The notes: generated by a model not told the origin, from the sequence alone. DNA of 64,000 nt from Platerodrilus igneus (GCA_036346225.1 JARFIW010001670.1:4402001-4466000), one strand, 5' to 3'; positions 45,466 to 58,721 are shown, counted from the stretch's first letter. Made by a program: numbers and translations.

Positions 45466-48400
45466 CCTATCTTCAAAGGCTGCCGTTGTTCTTCTAATTC
45501 ATTAATGACTTTCTTGAATATCAGCTAGCATATTTGAAAAAGGCTTAAGCATTTCTATTTTTGATAAGATTCTCCAAAATAAAGGAGCCTATTAAACAAT
45601 TATTAACAACACCAGACGACTCATCTACCGTAAGCTTGTGCCAAAAGTATTTCGACTGTTGCATTGGGATTACCACTCGATTACCACTGGAGCTGCAATA
45701 GTTTTTCATGCCTCGTGAGTGAATGCCATCTCATTTGTAAACATGGATTGCTTCTACTTAGGAGCAAGTTATTTTTTCAGAATGCTGATAGTTGTGTTGT
45801 ATACAAGGTGTCATAATGTTACGTCCACTTTTCGACGGCGTACTAAACCTTACGCCATTTTATTTCATTCTTCATTCGCATAGATTCTAATTTTGATACT
45901 CATACACCATCCTGTATATTAGACAATCCTACAACAAGTACGCTTTACTACAATTTCATTTAAATCTATTTGCTGGAAAATAGAAAGTTCTTCTATAATT
46001 TAAATAATCGGTACCTTGTTTCAAGTATCCGTCGGCTTGATACATATGACGATAGAATACAATTTTTTATAATATCCAAACCTAAAGACTCGTTGAAATA
46101 ATGCATAACACTTCTCTGATAAAGTTTGTTTCGAGTTTCTATTAACACCCGTGTGTTTGATAACGCTGGGATTGAATTTAATTCTGGCTACAGAACGTGT
46201 TCATTTTATTCTTTCTGCATACGACCAAAAGATTTGTCGTTTTTCGTTATCTACAGAATTTCGTGCACACCGTTGTGTGGTAAGTGCTTTCAGTTTTAAA
46301 AATGTACTTTTCTTCGTGAATGAGGTAATTTTTAATCGTACTTGTTATAGCTTCCTCCAGCAGACATGACCGTTCAGTTACCACTTCTTTTGTAGGAAAG
46401 ATAAGCGGATGGCGTTGTCCCGGGTCCATCTGTTCCTCTCTGTCTTTGGGGAGAGTGTGACCAATACAGCAACGTGGACACGTGGGTGAGTTTTTCTTCA
46501 CTACTTACGTGTATGGGTCTTATAATTGTCGACACCTCTAATGATTCTGATATCACTGTACCAAAAAGAAATTTCCCGGATGCTAATTGGACGTATCACG
46601 TTTGTTACTGGTGTGACTGAAGAGTGTGATATATTCAAGCAGGAAATTCTTTCACGTTACTATTTGTACCTATGTTATCTAACCGATAAAAGAAAGAAAT
46701 TCTTGAAGTGCTGGTATTATACATAAATGTATCCTATGTAAACTTAGATATTGCCGAAACTAGAACCCATTTTGAGTTATGTCAATTGAGGTGGGGGAAA
46801 ACGTTTTCACTTAGCCCAAGGTCACCGGACAGTAATTGTAAACATTGTACATATTATAAAATTGTAAAACGTAAATATTTTCTCAGTTGGGATACTTTGT
46901 AGTTTGGTGAAACCGTTAAATTAAAAGCAGTTTAACTCAATGAATCATTTAATTTTTGTTTGTTATAACTTAAGGCGTTGAATTCTATTGCAGGTCGTAC
47001 TGAACTTTTAATTTTTTTTTGCTGGCAATTTCTTTACTTGTAAAACCCCTCCTGCTCACCGATTGAGCCCGGTCATTCTTTCCTTGTTTCTTCCGCTTAC
47101 GTCTAGATACGTAGCAATGTATATTTCAATTTTTTACTATACTTTTAAGTGACAAAAATAAGATAAAAGCCTTAAACGCAGAAAGAGCAGATTACAGCAA
47201 CCAGGAAAAAACTGCTTTGTTAGAATGCAACAGAAAATTGTCATCAGAAACGCTTCCCTGAAACTGCGGTTTCCTAGTACAAAAAGAAAAATTGTGAAGT
47301 GCTTGAAATATAACTAGAATAATGAAACTAGAAAATTTAACAATAGTAATAGATAGACTCAACAGGGTTTAACAAAGTGTTACTTTTAAAATAGAGTGAT
47401 TTTTAATCAGAATAATAGAGTCGTTGGTTTACAACTAAAGAGGGCTACTCATAAAAAGCATTTATATTAAATAAAAAGTTGGAAACTGAAGTAAAAGCTA
47501 TACGATACCAGTGTTGTGATAAAAATAGATAGTTGGTAATAACGTCACACCTTACTAAACTTTGTTATAAATAATTATATTTGTGCTTATTTAGTAAATA
47601 TTGAGTACTTATATTTCTTTTATGGCATAACACCTATATAGAAAGAATCTTATTTAAGTCAAGAAACTACCATATAAATTAATCTTAAACCCTAATTTAA
47701 TTATTTAGGATTACTCAATAGCCTTATATTACCTGAATGCTGTAGAAAATTATGACAACTGATTCTGTAACAAAGCGTCAAATAGTATACACTTGAACGT
47801 ATATGCATCAATTTTACACAAAAGATGATTGGCAGTTACCCTGGGATGACGCATCTTCACACATAAATGAGTTATATCATAAGGGGTGCAGTCAAGACAT
47901 TATAAAGCTTACAAAAGGAACTTTCTATGCGTTATTTTCCCTTTCAAGTTTTGATCAGAGTACTAGTTATAAAATCGTGATATGAAATAGATTAAGTATT
48001 ATTCAATCTATGTGAATAAAAACTATCACAATTAGTAATGGACATAAATTAACAGTTAGTAATTAGTAAAGTAAATGCCCCGATTGTTAATTATAAGTGC
48101 ATCGAGTAATAAAAATAAGAAAATATTACCGTTTTAAGAAAGTTGGTCCTGTTAGTGATTAGCTTGAATAAATTGTCCTTAGTGCATTAGCATTTTTTTG
48201 TACTTACGAGTAAGAAGGTTTGTGTAATTAGTTAATAATAAAGAACTGTTAAATACTCCCTGTATGTTCGTTGTGGTTTGTTTAGCATTCTTCTTAATCT
48301 TCTTTAGGAATTAAACCATACATATTTTTTAAAATGATCTTTATTTACGTTTCGATCCATGACCTAGGATCGTTGTCAAAATAATAAAAACTTCAAGTTT

Positions 48401-48612
48401 GACGTTTATGACATAAATTGAAGGTTACTTTGATTTATTGATGTTTGAAATATTTGGTTTGAGTACACTAAGCAAAAATTTTTAAAGTTTAAAAGAATGA
48501 TTGCCTTCAATTTGTGTTGCGATCTGGGATCGACTTTCCTAAGGTCGCCAATACGCTTAACGTGAAATCAGCTGATTAATTTTTATTGGTGAATTTTATA
48601 TAAATTCAATAA
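45466..48612. other. Unassigned 3.1 kb segment
   Basis: No credible gene. A small element-like unit at about 45805-45925 has facing ACAAGGTGTCATAATG and ACACCATCCTGTATA ends. Near 48345-48400 the minus strand reads TTTTGACAACGATCC, then GGATCGAAACGT, a stem followed by GAAACGT like that in the palindrome at 16020. A 60-codon ORF at 47803 has no recognisable relatives. Confidence 0.35.
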
Positions 48613-48731
48613 TTTAGAATTGAAAACATTTTAACATGTTTCTATTTATACAATTGAGAGATTTCTAATTTTATGTCTTATTTTACTCTCAATTGTATAA
48701 ATAGAAACATGTTAAAAAATGTTTTCCAATT
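48613..48731. repeat. Hairpin with ~46 bp arms
   Basis: TTGAAAACATTTTAACATGT at about 48620 and its continuation to 48660 are repeated inversely at 48686-48731, with a ~25 bp loop. It abuts the LTR of the 17.6-like element and replaces the expected LTR start. Confidence 0.85.
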
Positions 48732-49258
48732 CCAATTTATTAGGAATTATTAGAAACTGTTAAAGAAACTTAAGTATATGTAACAATGTAAATTCAAGGA
48801 TAAACCACAGAGGTTATTGAAAGTTCACAACTAAGTTGTGAGAACGGATGCAATACATTGTATTCCAGACAGTAAGTGATACTGCAGGTGCAGGTCACAG
48901 ACGCTTAAGAAACCGCAATTACTTAGAAACTAAGATTGTTACATTGTATAATGAATAGAGTTAAGAAATAAGCAGACATGAGCTCTACAAGTTCCCACAG
49001 ACATGTGAGGGGCAGGGACGACATAAATACTCCGGAAGCCCTAAGACCATCAGTCAGTCTACAGTATTTCAGCTTTAACATTGCCGTTTACTTATGCTAC
49101 TCGCTCTAGTATTAATTCAATTATTATTTTATTTCGACTTAGGATATTAAATCCAGTTGGTCAAAATTCCATACTTAATATTTGTTTGAATAATAAAATT
49201 TGTTACAAGTTTTAAAAGAAGTTTTAAAAAGACCGCTCCCAAGACTCCAAACCTAACT
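48732..49258 (+). mobile_element. 5' LTR of the 17.6-like element
   Basis: Parallels the two solo LTRs in inverse orientation. A likely TATA-type signal, GACATAAATACTCC, lies near 49020, followed by ATCAGTCAGTCTACAG near 49050. The end, CCAAACCTAACT, directly meets the primer-binding site. Its first ~50 bp are missing or replaced by the hairpin at 48613-48731. Confidence 0.75.
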
Positions 49259-49275
49259 GGCGCAGCGTACGGATC
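49258..49275 (+). promoter_or_regulatory. Primer-binding site, tRNA-Ser-like
   Basis: TGGCGCAGCGTACGGATC overlaps the last base of the LTR. The TGGCGCAG start is the kind reported for 17.6 and 297, which use tRNA-Ser. Confidence 0.7.
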
Positions 49276-49978
49276 CAGAAAGGCACTACAAATTTAAAAA
49301 CCGGAGCACTGGTGACCAAGCATTTCAATTCCCAACCTGGAAGAACCCAAACAAACTTGGAAGAGGTACAAGAATCGACCAAAACTAACCAAACAAATTA
49401 GAACGAGGTATAAGCCCAAACCAAACAAAATCTTGGATGAAGTACAAAAATCGACAGAGCCCAAGAAAACGACGATAAATATTATGTATGTTCATTTTAC
49501 TAAAACCAATTTATCCTTTTTACAAATTTATTGATATTAGCTAGTAAAAGAAATTTTTTTATTATTATTTTATATATGTACAGATTTTTTATTTTTTTAT
49601 GAAAATATTTTACTAAAAGAAATTATTTTCAAATACGAAAAATTATTTTTAAAGCAAGAGAATTTAATTTAACCAAGAAAACCGAAAAGGCGCATGTATA
49701 TACGCAATTATTAGTACAATTATTATGAACTATTAATAAACCAAAACATAACTGACTCACGAATTATTAATACTAAATGAAAACGATTTTAAAATACAAA
49801 AATTTAACGCAATTAATTTTACCATTTTATCACCAAAAGCTTATAGACACGAATTATTCAAAACTTAACCTTCAGCAACAAATTGACCAAAGCGTGTAAT
49901 TACAGAAACATCTTTCAATTTACTCATTACAAATTGAAACAAAGCAGGCAAATCTAAAACGATACAACTGATACAACC
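49276..49978 (+). other. Leader of the 17.6-like element, first half
   Basis: Untranslated region after the primer site with AT-rich sequence and no ORF; continues after the nested element at 60443. Confidence 0.6.
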
Positions 49979-50116
49979 TGTACGGGTTTTATACACTTTC
50001 CACGATATAGAAATTTTAAGTAGGACTGTAATTACATAGGATTTTCAACAACTAAATAAAATAAAATATTTAGAGTTGGAGACAATGCAAACAATTGGTT
50101 TCTATATAATAAAGGA
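49979..50116 (-). mobile_element. BEL/Pao 3' LTR, distal part
   Basis: Matches the start of the right LTR at 59939 nearly base for base (TTTCCACGATATAGAAATTT and onward) until the LINE insertion. The last bases, ATAATAAAGGA, are the LINE target site. Confidence 0.9.
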
Positions 50117-50415
50117 CCATTTCGAATGGACCTGCACCGTGCCGAAGTTCTAAATTACTAGAACAGGTGAAATGGCTTGCGTGTTCTAATGAGCTAAAGA
50201 GCCAAACTACAGGTCCAACCAAAGTAGTAGGGTCGTTAGTGAGGAACCAGACTAAGACAGGTCCCCGAAAGAGGGCAGCGGCTCTTTCGGTACTTAGATT
50301 GGCAGAGACCATAGGGGTCGGTATGGCAGTCTAAGACACACTACCGCGATGTGGAAGGCAACGGGAAACCACCACATTATCTCCCAAGTACACAGCGTAC
50401 CTAAATTATAATAAA

Positions 50416-51309
50416 ATGATGGCATTCTCTGGGGTAAAATATTCCGGAGTTAAAATAGTCCCCCAGTCGGATCTCCGGGAGGGGACTACTTCGGAGGATG
50501 CGATCGGAAAGTTAAAAATAAGAGTCGGGAACATTCTGCGAGTCGGAGCGTGGAATGTTAGAAGTATGAAGCAAGTAGGTAAGCTAGAGAACCTAAAATC
50601 GAAATGAATAGGTTATCACTAGACATAGTAGGGATCAGCGAAGTTCGGTGGCCAGAGGCGGGGGATTTTTGGAGTGGAGACTTCAGGGTAATTCATACAG
50701 GAGCAGAGGAAGGAAATTTGGGCGTGGGGATAGTTTTGCGGTAAAAGATAGGATACTGTGTAGAAAATTACTTACAAAAGAACGAAAGAGTACTTATGGT
50801 TAGATTAAAATCTAAACCGGTAAACACAGTAATAATACAAGTATACATGCCCACCTCTAGCTACAGTGACGAAGAGGTAGAAGCCATCTACAAAGATATC
50901 GAAGACATATTAAGATACGTAAAAGGACATGAAAATTTAATAATTACGGGGATTTTAATGCCGTGGTAGGTGAGGGTAGGGAAGGAGCAGTAGTAGGTTT
51001 ATTTGGTTTAGGCACGAGAAACGACAGGGAAATAGGCTGGTAGAATTTTGTGACAAGAACAATTTAATCATCACAAACACATTATTTCAACATCATGCTA
51101 GAAGACGATATACGTGGAAGATGCCAGGAGATATAGGAAGATATCAAATAGATTACATTCTTGTTAGACAACGGTTTAGGAATCAAGTAAAAGACTGTAG
51201 AAGCTACCCAGAAGCAGATATAGATACTGACCACAACATCGTAATTATGAAGGCCGCACTTAAATTTAAGAATGTGAAAAAAGAAACGGAAAAAGGCACT
51301 TGGACTTAG
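50416..51309 (+). pseudogene. LINE endonuclease domain (APE type), frameshifted
   Basis: First open segment ends [20 protein letters not shown], the N-terminal block of apurinic-type LINE endonucleases. In another frame [16 protein letters not shown] supplies the metal-binding E. The GDFNA block at about 50950 is split by a frameshift. The last part (51121-51309) has IDYILVRQRF and DTDHNIVI, the latter with the catalytic DH. All expected motifs are recognisable, but at least two frameshifts break the domain. It would nick target DNA for reverse transcription. Confidence 0.8.
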
Positions 51310-53380
51310 AGAAACTAAAAGGTAAAGATATTCAAGAAAGATTCGAAAAAAAGTCAAATGAATTGCTCAAAGATATCGAGAAAATATCTGATACTAAGGA
51401 AGTAGAAACAGAATGGAATAACATTAAATCCAGCCTAGACATGGCGGCCAGAGATATTCTGGGGTATACACAAAAGAAAATAAGAAACCATGGATAACAA
51501 AGGATATTCTGAATTTAATAGAAGAAAGACGAAAATACAAAAATAAATCAGACGAAACAGGAAAACAGAGATACAAAGCCATAAAATGGGAAATTATTCG
51601 AAAATGCAGGAAAGCTAAAGAACAATGGATTGATGAAAAGTGCAAAGAGATACAAACGAAGATGGAAATAGGAAAGACAGACGAAGCATACAAATTACTT
51701 AGAATGAATTTTAGGGATATAAAACCGTATAGCAAAAATATAAAGGACGCACGAGGAAACGTCATCATAGAAAACGTAGAGAAAGTGGGTAGATGGCAAG
51801 AATATATAAGGAATTTATATGCAGGAGAGGAACTAACTGCATTAGAACAGGAATCAGACTTTGAAAATGATGACTTGGGATATCCTATACTTAAAGATGA
51901 GTTTGAATTAGCATTAAAGAGTCTGAAAAATGTTAAGGCGCCTGGTACAGATAAAGTCAAGCAGAAACTCTAAAAGCCGCTGGACAAACAGTAACAGAAC
52001 GTCTTTTCCAACTTGTAAGCTATATGTATGAGACAGGCGAAATACCTAAAGATTTCAAAAGTAACATCATAGTAACTATACCAAAAAAAAAGGCGCGGAT
52101 AGATATGAAAATTTTCGAACAATAAATTTGACAGCACACGTTTCAAAAATATTGACTAGAATTGTACAAAGACGAATAAAAAAACTGGCTGAAGAAATAC
52201 TAGGAGAAGACCAATTTGGCTTTAGACGAAACAGGTGAACACGGGAGGTTATTTTAGCTCTGAGAGTGATAATGGAGAAAACAATAGAAAAGGGGAAAGC
52301 GTGTATATAGGGTTTGTAGATCTGGAAAAAGCATTCGACAATGTAAAATGGAAAAAATGTTTGAAATACTAAAAAAGATTGGAATGAGTTATAGGGATAG
52401 ACGAATAGTACATAGCTTATACAAAGAGCAAACAGCAGTAATAGAATTAGAGCAGGAACGTAGAGAAGTAAACATTAGGAAAGGGGTGAGACAGGGATGT
52501 GCCCTATCCCCATTGATTTTTAACTTGTACATAGAAGAGGCAATGAATACTGTCAAATGCAGGAAGACATTTGGAATTACTATGCAGGGACAAAAAATTG
52601 ATATGCTTAGATTTGCAGATGATATAGCGGTATTAGCGTCTAGCAAGGAAGAGTTAGAAGCTGCTCTTAATGAAATGGAAATGGTTCTAACAGAGAGATA
52701 CGGTATGAAAATTAACAAAACTAAAACTAAAGTTCTACTATGCAAAGGTGGGGAAAATAAATCAAAAACAAGAATACAAGTATGTAACACGAACTTACAA
52801 GAGGTTAAGGATTTCTGCTACCTAGGAAGCCAAATAACGCATGATGGAAAAAGCACAAAGATATAAAACAAAGATTAGCACAAGGTCGTGCTACATTTAA
52901 CAAGAAAAAGCAACTACTGTGCTCAAAGACCACAAACATAGAAACAAGGAAAAGATTGCTTAAAACATATGTGTGGAGCACAGCACTGTACGGCTGTGAA
53001 GCCTGGACAGTAGGAGAAGCGGACAAGAAAAGCTAGAAGCCTTTGAAATGTGGTGCTACAGACGTATGATGAAGATATCATGGACAGACAAAGTTAAGAA
53101 CGAAGAGGTACTAAAAATGGTAGGGGAAGAAAGAAATATGTGGAAAACGGTAAAAAATAGGAGAGATAGGATGATAGGCCACATACTACGGCATGAGGGA
53201 ATAGTGCGGAATATATTAGAAGCAGAGATAGGAAAAAAGAGAAGAAGAGGCAGACCTAGGCTAGACTACTGCACACAGATAGTAAAAGATGTAGGCTGCA
53301 GGAATTTCAGGGAGATGTGTAGGCTAGCCCAGAATAGAAATCAATGGAGGTACGCATCCAACCAATCCCAAGATGGATAA
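51300..53380 (+). pseudogene. LINE reverse transcriptase, frameshifted
   Basis: Continues the endonuclease ORF. A linker is followed by LKNVKAPGTDKV (about 51920), DFKSNIIVTIPKK and FGFRRNR near 52220, then FVDLEKAFDNVKW spread over two frames. The open segment 52348-52866 contains RKGVRQGCALSPLIFNLYIE and RFADDIAVLA with the catalytic FADD. The final segment, 53048-53380, has RRMMKISWTDKVKNEEVL and GHILRHEG, the C-terminal block of RTE-like proteins, and ends RYASNQSQDG. Frame breaks occur near 51490, 51970, 52090 and 52310, and near 52866. It cannot make a single protein, but every RT motif survives. Confidence 0.85.
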
Positions 53381-53591
53381 ACTAATGACGAGAAAATAAC
53401 TGTGCTTAAACACGATGATTACTCTAAGTAACTACAAGAATTGGTTGGACAACATTCTCAAATAATGTTAAGTGTTTGAAAGGATTTACTGGAAAACCAT
53501 TATTTCGGCAAATATCTAAGTGTTGGGGATCTTGGTAGCCACAGGTTGCTTAACCCCTTCACTGAATCTCGGTGAAATAAGGCATAAAATT

Positions 53592-53957
53592 AGAAAACAA
53601 TAGAAGGGGAACGAGCTGTATACACAGTCTTTTGAAATGCTGTGCTTCAGAGGTATGAGGACGATAGCATGGACAGACAAAGATAATAACAAATAGGTTA
53701 TAGAAATAGTAGGAAACAAGGATATCTGGGGAAAAGATAAGAGAAATAGAAGGGCAGAATACGTTCTAAGGATTTTGGGTAATAGTATGGGATATATTAC
53801 AAGCAGAGATAGGAAAAAGAGGTAGATGTTGACCTAGATCAGATAGTGATAGATGCAGACTGTGCAAATTTCAGGGAAATCTGTAGGTTAGTTCAGAATA
53901 GGAAACAATGATGGTACGCGTCTAACCAGTTCCAGGACTGAAGACCTAATGATGATG
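53592..53957 (+). mobile_element. Second, internally deleted copy of the LINE 3' end
   Basis: Begins GAAAACAATAGAAGGGGAAC, corresponding to about 52272 of the main copy, and jumps to sequence matching 53035 onward (TTTTGAAATGCTGTGCTTCA). It continues with decayed frames to CCTAATGATGATGATAATAA. Same family and same left breakpoint as the fragment at 1498. Confidence 0.75.
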
Positions 53958-54336
53958 ATAATAAAGGAAACAAACACTCACCTTTGTTCTTCCAGTAGAC
54001 TTGCATATACGAGCGCTCATTTTGTGGACACACATGAACAGCAACCGTGAATTGCCTGTTCTTTAATATACAGCAATAAACCAAAATACACTGACTCCAA
54101 ATCACACAGTAACCACTACATAGGTTACATACAATAAAAAGACGGTACACACATTTAAACCGTCAATAATATATTTTACATGTTGTTTCCACCAAGTATG
54201 GAAAGTGACTCTTATTTTAAAAATACCAAAAGAGTGGGAATACATTATCACTAACATATATCGGAATTATTCGCGAACTAACCTATTATTACCGATTCGA
54301 CCAATATACCGGATTTATACGCGAGTTAACCGAACA
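53958..54336 (-). mobile_element. BEL/Pao 3' LTR, proximal part
   Basis: Resumes the LTR after the LINE and matches 60071-60442. On the minus strand it starts TGTTCGGTTAACTCGCG, directly after the purine tract. Confidence 0.9.
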
Positions 54337-54474
54337 TTCCGCCCACCGTAAAATACCCAATTTTACCCAAATAAAGACGTGTAAGATAAATTCATCTTAT
54401 TCAAAACGTCAACCAAAGAAAAATGCATAAACAAACAAAAAAAAATAAATACTAAATCAAGATTACATAGTTAA

Positions 54475-57464
54475 TCATTGATTAGGAAGAGGACATAATT
54501 TAATGACAGGCCTCTTTAAATAACCTGTAGAGGTTCTGAGAGTAACTACCCGAGTTTTCCCATCAGACCCGGGATGGAGAGACAACCCGCCCCAACTTCC
54601 ATTGCAAAGGAGGCAAGAGTTCATTGCATATCAAAACGAGCATGCCCTCTTTGACAGGATTGCCCTCAAGAAAAATTTTGAACGCTGTTGCAGAGTGTTC
54701 AAATATTCATTCCGCCAGCGTTTCCAAAATATTTGATGAAGCGCTTGTATTTTCTGCCATCGAGATAAACGTGAGATGTTGATGTCCGACAGGTCTTCAT
54801 CAAAAAAGGTTCCTAAAGGTTCGATCGTTAAAAAATGGTTTGGAGTAATAGCCGTCAAATCGTTAGGATCAGAACTATTAGGACACAACGGTCGCGAATT
54901 GAGCACAGCTTCGATTTGCGAAAAAAGAGTACACATCTCTTCAAAGGTGAGTATGTTGTCTCCAATAACCTTTATTACATGGCGTTTAACTGATTTGATG
55001 CCTGCCTCCCACAAGCCACCCATGTGGGGGGCTGCCGGCGGGTTGAAGTGCCAGACCAAATGTTCGGCTTCAACCGCTAAACGAAAATACTGCAAAATTG
55101 CTTTATTAGCTGCCACAAAATTAGTGCCACAATCACTAAATATTTGGGCACACAACCCTCTGCGGGCTATAAAACGACGCAGAGCTGCTAAAAATGCATC
55201 TGCGGAGAGATCAGAGGCGCACTCCAGATGAAACGCTTTTGTTGAAAAGCAAACGAATAAGCAAAGATAGGCCTTCAACACTTTTGCCCCTCTAATTCTA
55301 CTGGCGGTAATAGAAAAGGGTCCACCAAAATCGACACCCACAATCTTGAAAGCCTTTACCTCAGAAACCCTGCTTTCTGGCAAATCGGCCATAATGGGAG
55401 GAGTGAAAGGAGTAGGGCAGACACAAAAACATGTGTAGCAAGTTGACAATACTGAACGGATAGCCCTTTGCGGGGATAAAATCCAAAATTGTCGCCTAAG
55501 TAGGGACAGCAAAGTGTGATATCCGAGATGCAAATAAATTCTTTGAAAACGACAAATGATTAAACGCGTTAAGTTGCCTTTTTTAGTTAACAAGATCGGG
55601 TGCCTTTGGTCAAAACTAAGTGCAGCATTCCTAAGACGACCTCCCACACGGATTATATCATTATCGTCCAAGAATGGATTCAACTTTCGAATAGTTTTAC
55701 AACATACCTTACCCTTTCTCAACTGGCTTATTTCAATGCTAAATTCAGTTTGTTGTACAAGTTTTATTAAAACCAACAGAAACTTCTGAAGTTCTGGAGT
55801 AGTAAATGCTCCAGAAAAATATTTAATCTTACGACTGTAATAAATAAATCGAAGACAGTAACCAATGATTCGTTGCAACTTCGGTAAAGACGAAATTTTA
55901 TCGATTACAGCCCCTGTATCCTCCACCGAACTTAGTAAACAAATATTCTGGTTTACTTCCTCGTTAGTCTTAATCAAATTTTGTTGAACGGGCCAACCAA
56001 CCCTCGGTCCAATAAGCCAAGGGGGACCCGCCCACCATAGGGGATGCGACTTTAAATGAGAGGGTAATAAGCCTCTCGAAGCACAGTCACAAGGATTATC
56101 TTGTGATGGAACATAAAACCAATGATCTCCAGGCAATTGCTCTTGGATTAAGGACACACGATTCGCCACAAATGTCTTCCAAGTATGAGACGGCGACCTA
56201 AGCCAGGACAGCACCACTTGCGAGTCAGACCATGCAATTGTATCGGTAAATGTTATTTTTTCTTTAAAAGCCTTTCGGACGAAAGCTATCAATTCCGCCA
56301 AAAGAAGAGCAGCACAAAGCTCCAGGCGAGGAATAGATAACCTTTTCAGAGGGGCTACACGAGTTTTGCTAAATACTAAAAAAGTAGATATTGCCTCATT
56401 TGAATTGTTGGACAGCCGAAAATAAACCGCAGCTGCATAAGCCGGTTCACTGCTATCACTGAATCCATGCAATTCACAAATAGATGCCTTATCTATGCCA
56501 TAAAATCTCGGTATAGACACTTCCTTGATTAACGGTAACTCCGACTGAAACTTCTTCCAAGAATGAACAATTTCAAGGGGAGGTTCTTCGTCCCAACTCA
56601 AGCCCAAGATCCATAATTTTTGAATTAAACATTTTGCAAACACCACTATTGGCGACACAAAGCCCACAGGATCAAATATCCGGGCTAATTCCGAGAGGAT
56701 GTGACGCTTTGTGCAATGTATTTCCTGGGAACAAATATTATATGAAAACAATCTGTCGCAGGAGTCCATTCCAAACCTAAGATCTTTACAGATGAAGGTT
56801 CATCAGGGCTAAACGATATAGTCTGCTGTCGTGAGACATCCGACCATTGTAAAACAGTAAAATTATTAGTAACAAATTTCTTAAGCTCAAATCCACCTCT
56901 AAGTAATAGTGCGACTAAATCCATCGCTAACTGGCGAGTGCTTTCTGACGAGCAAGAACCCGAAATTATGTCATCCACGTACACTTCAGACAGCAAAACC
57001 TTGGTTGCTATAAGGAAGTCCACTGACTCATCCCAAGCTAGTTGCTGGATAGTTCGCAACGCTAAAAATGGTGCAGACGATACACCAAACGTGACTCTAT
57101 TCATTACAAATTCCCGAACAGGAAGTTCCGGAGAAAAACGCCATAAAAGACGCTGAAAATTGCGATGCTCCTCACAAATGTATATCTGTCGATACATTTG
57201 TTTAATATCTGCAATGAGGGCATACCTATGCAACCTAAAATTCAATAAAATTTCAACAATATCCGTGTGTAATTTCGAACCAGGTAGCAAAGCATTATTT
57301 AACGAGATGCCGTTCGAAGACCTACTCGAGGCATTCATCACTACACGCAATTGCGTTGATGATGATTGCAATTTACAAACTCCATGGTGAGGTATATAAT
57401 AGACATTTGAATTCTCTATGGGAGCAGCTTCTGTCATGTGCCCCATATCAATATAATCCTGCAT
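54475..57464 (-). pseudogene. pol: BEL/Pao pol: RT, RNase H, integrase
   Basis: RT (57464-56685): LIADIKQMYRQIYI holds the first catalytic D and VYVDDIISG the YVDD box. A frameshift lies near 56770. The next 712-codon ORF (56769-54631) opens with the Pao connection segment (LARIFDPVGFVSP). RNase H follows with HGFSDSSE, LELCAALLLAEL, AWSDSQVVLSWL and PSQDNPCD, giving the four acids. Then comes the zinc finger and integrase, with D about residue 480 (VDFGGPF), D about 546 (SDCGTNF) and E about 588 (GLWEAG). A frameshift near 54631 splits off the C-terminal domain, which ends at 54475 (LPNQ, then stop). The catalytic residues are all present; only frameshifts disable it. Confidence 0.92.
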
Positions 57465-57530
57465 AGCATTTATGTATAGGCCACGTAATTCAGGATTGAT
57501 AGATAAACGCTTTTCTAATGATTTTAAGCA

Positions 57531-58608
57531 TCATAGAGCTGTAGAATAGCTTTCTCCAAATATAGGAGGACAACCGTCTACAAATGGCAGACTTACTGTA
57601 TAACGACCCTCACTATCTCTTCTATAGTTTTTTTTTAAATCTTCTTTACAAGGTTCTACCTGGTTGTGAGAAGGCAACTGTTCCAATTCCCACAACTTTT
57701 TAATATTTTCCTCTAATGTGTTCTCAACAAAATAGCAAGAAGTCTGATTTGGCTCCTTGGCCGAAATCTTACCCATTAAAACATACCCAAAAATGGTATT
57801 AATAGTCGATGGCTCTTTGTTATTGAGCCCCGAAATTACATTACCCAATAAAATCTGGTTAAACACTTCGGCTCCTAGCAGCATATCCACAGGCGCTTTA
57901 ACATCAAAATGTGGATCTGCTAAGCATAAGTTTTGTATATGTTTCCACGAATTATTCTTTTGTAAATTATTTGCAGGCATTTCACCACAAATAGACAATG
58001 AAATTTGAGCACTGAGAGAGATCAGGGCCTACTCCTTTCTAGATTGCAGGAAAAGTGACAAGCCCTCTACTCTTAACATAGGTTTGGCTCAAACCACGAA
58101 TAAACATACTTGAATGTTTTCGAATAAAACCTAATTTTTGCACACAATTTTCTGTGATAAAATTGACTTGTAAACCACAATCCAACAAAATGCGAATAGG
58201 TACTGGCACATTACCTGCACTTAATACATTCACAATCGCTGTACCTAATAGAACCGTAGGATTCAACTGGGCCATCCCTGAAAATGGGGTCACCCCAGGA
58301 GGATAGGATACTCCACTATCTTCTGATGAAGCCAATGGCTCTGATAAAGTGGAAGAATTATTCATCTCAGGCACAGATAACTTTCTGAAATGCAGCAGAG
58401 TATTATGACGGCCAGAACATATCGTGCACGATTTCTGGTCCTTACAAACTTTCACGGTATGTGTATCTTTCAAACAAACAAACCAGCGATTCCGATTTCT
58501 AATCCATCGAAACCTCTCAAGAGCTGATTTATCTTTGAATACATGGCAAGACGAGATATCGTGTTCCTTTGAACATAAAGGACAACCAGTAGCTGATTTA
58601 GCAAACAA
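57531..58608 (-). pseudogene. BEL/Pao zinc knuckles and aspartic protease
   Basis: The segment 58608-58039 opens with two Cys/His knuckles (CPLCSKEHDISSCHVF, then CKDQKSCTICSGRHNTLLH), the nucleic-acid-binding end of Pao Gag. It continues to the protease, where ILLDCGLQVNFIT occupies the place of the usual LLDSGSQ: the catalytic D is kept but the following S is C. The segment 57998-57531 continues the protease region (HFDVKAPVDMLLGAEVF, FGYVLMGK) towards the RT start. Frames change near 58030 and after 57531. The protease would release Gag and Pol proteins. The Ser to Cys change next to the active-site Asp may weaken it. Confidence 0.85.
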
Positions 58609-58721
58609 TACTGTAGATTTAACTTTAGGGTTATATATTTGATCGCCTTTAACAACTTTTTTAGACTTTGAAGAACCTAATGTTCCTAAATTGTCTAAAG
58701 CACAACTTTGTTTCTAAAACG

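Larger units (their letters stand above)
50117..53957 (+). mobile_element. RTE-type LINE inserted in the BEL/Pao LTR
   Basis: Flanked by an 11 bp target duplication, ATAATAAAGGA, at 50106-50116 and 53958-53968. The 5' region includes GGCAACGGGAAACCACC near 50358, common in such LINEs. One ORF with endonuclease and RT follows in shifted frames. A second, deleted copy of the 3' end sits at 53592-53957 and finishes in (GAT)n, the short-repeat tail typical of the RTE clade. Confidence 0.85.

Noticed and set aside
51424..51960. 178-codon minus-strand ORF
   Set aside because: It is antisense to the LINE linker and RT start, where the plus frame shows family motifs.
54776..55231. 151-codon plus-strand ORF
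   Set aside because: Antisense to the BEL/Pao integrase, which carries all catalytic residues on the minus strand.
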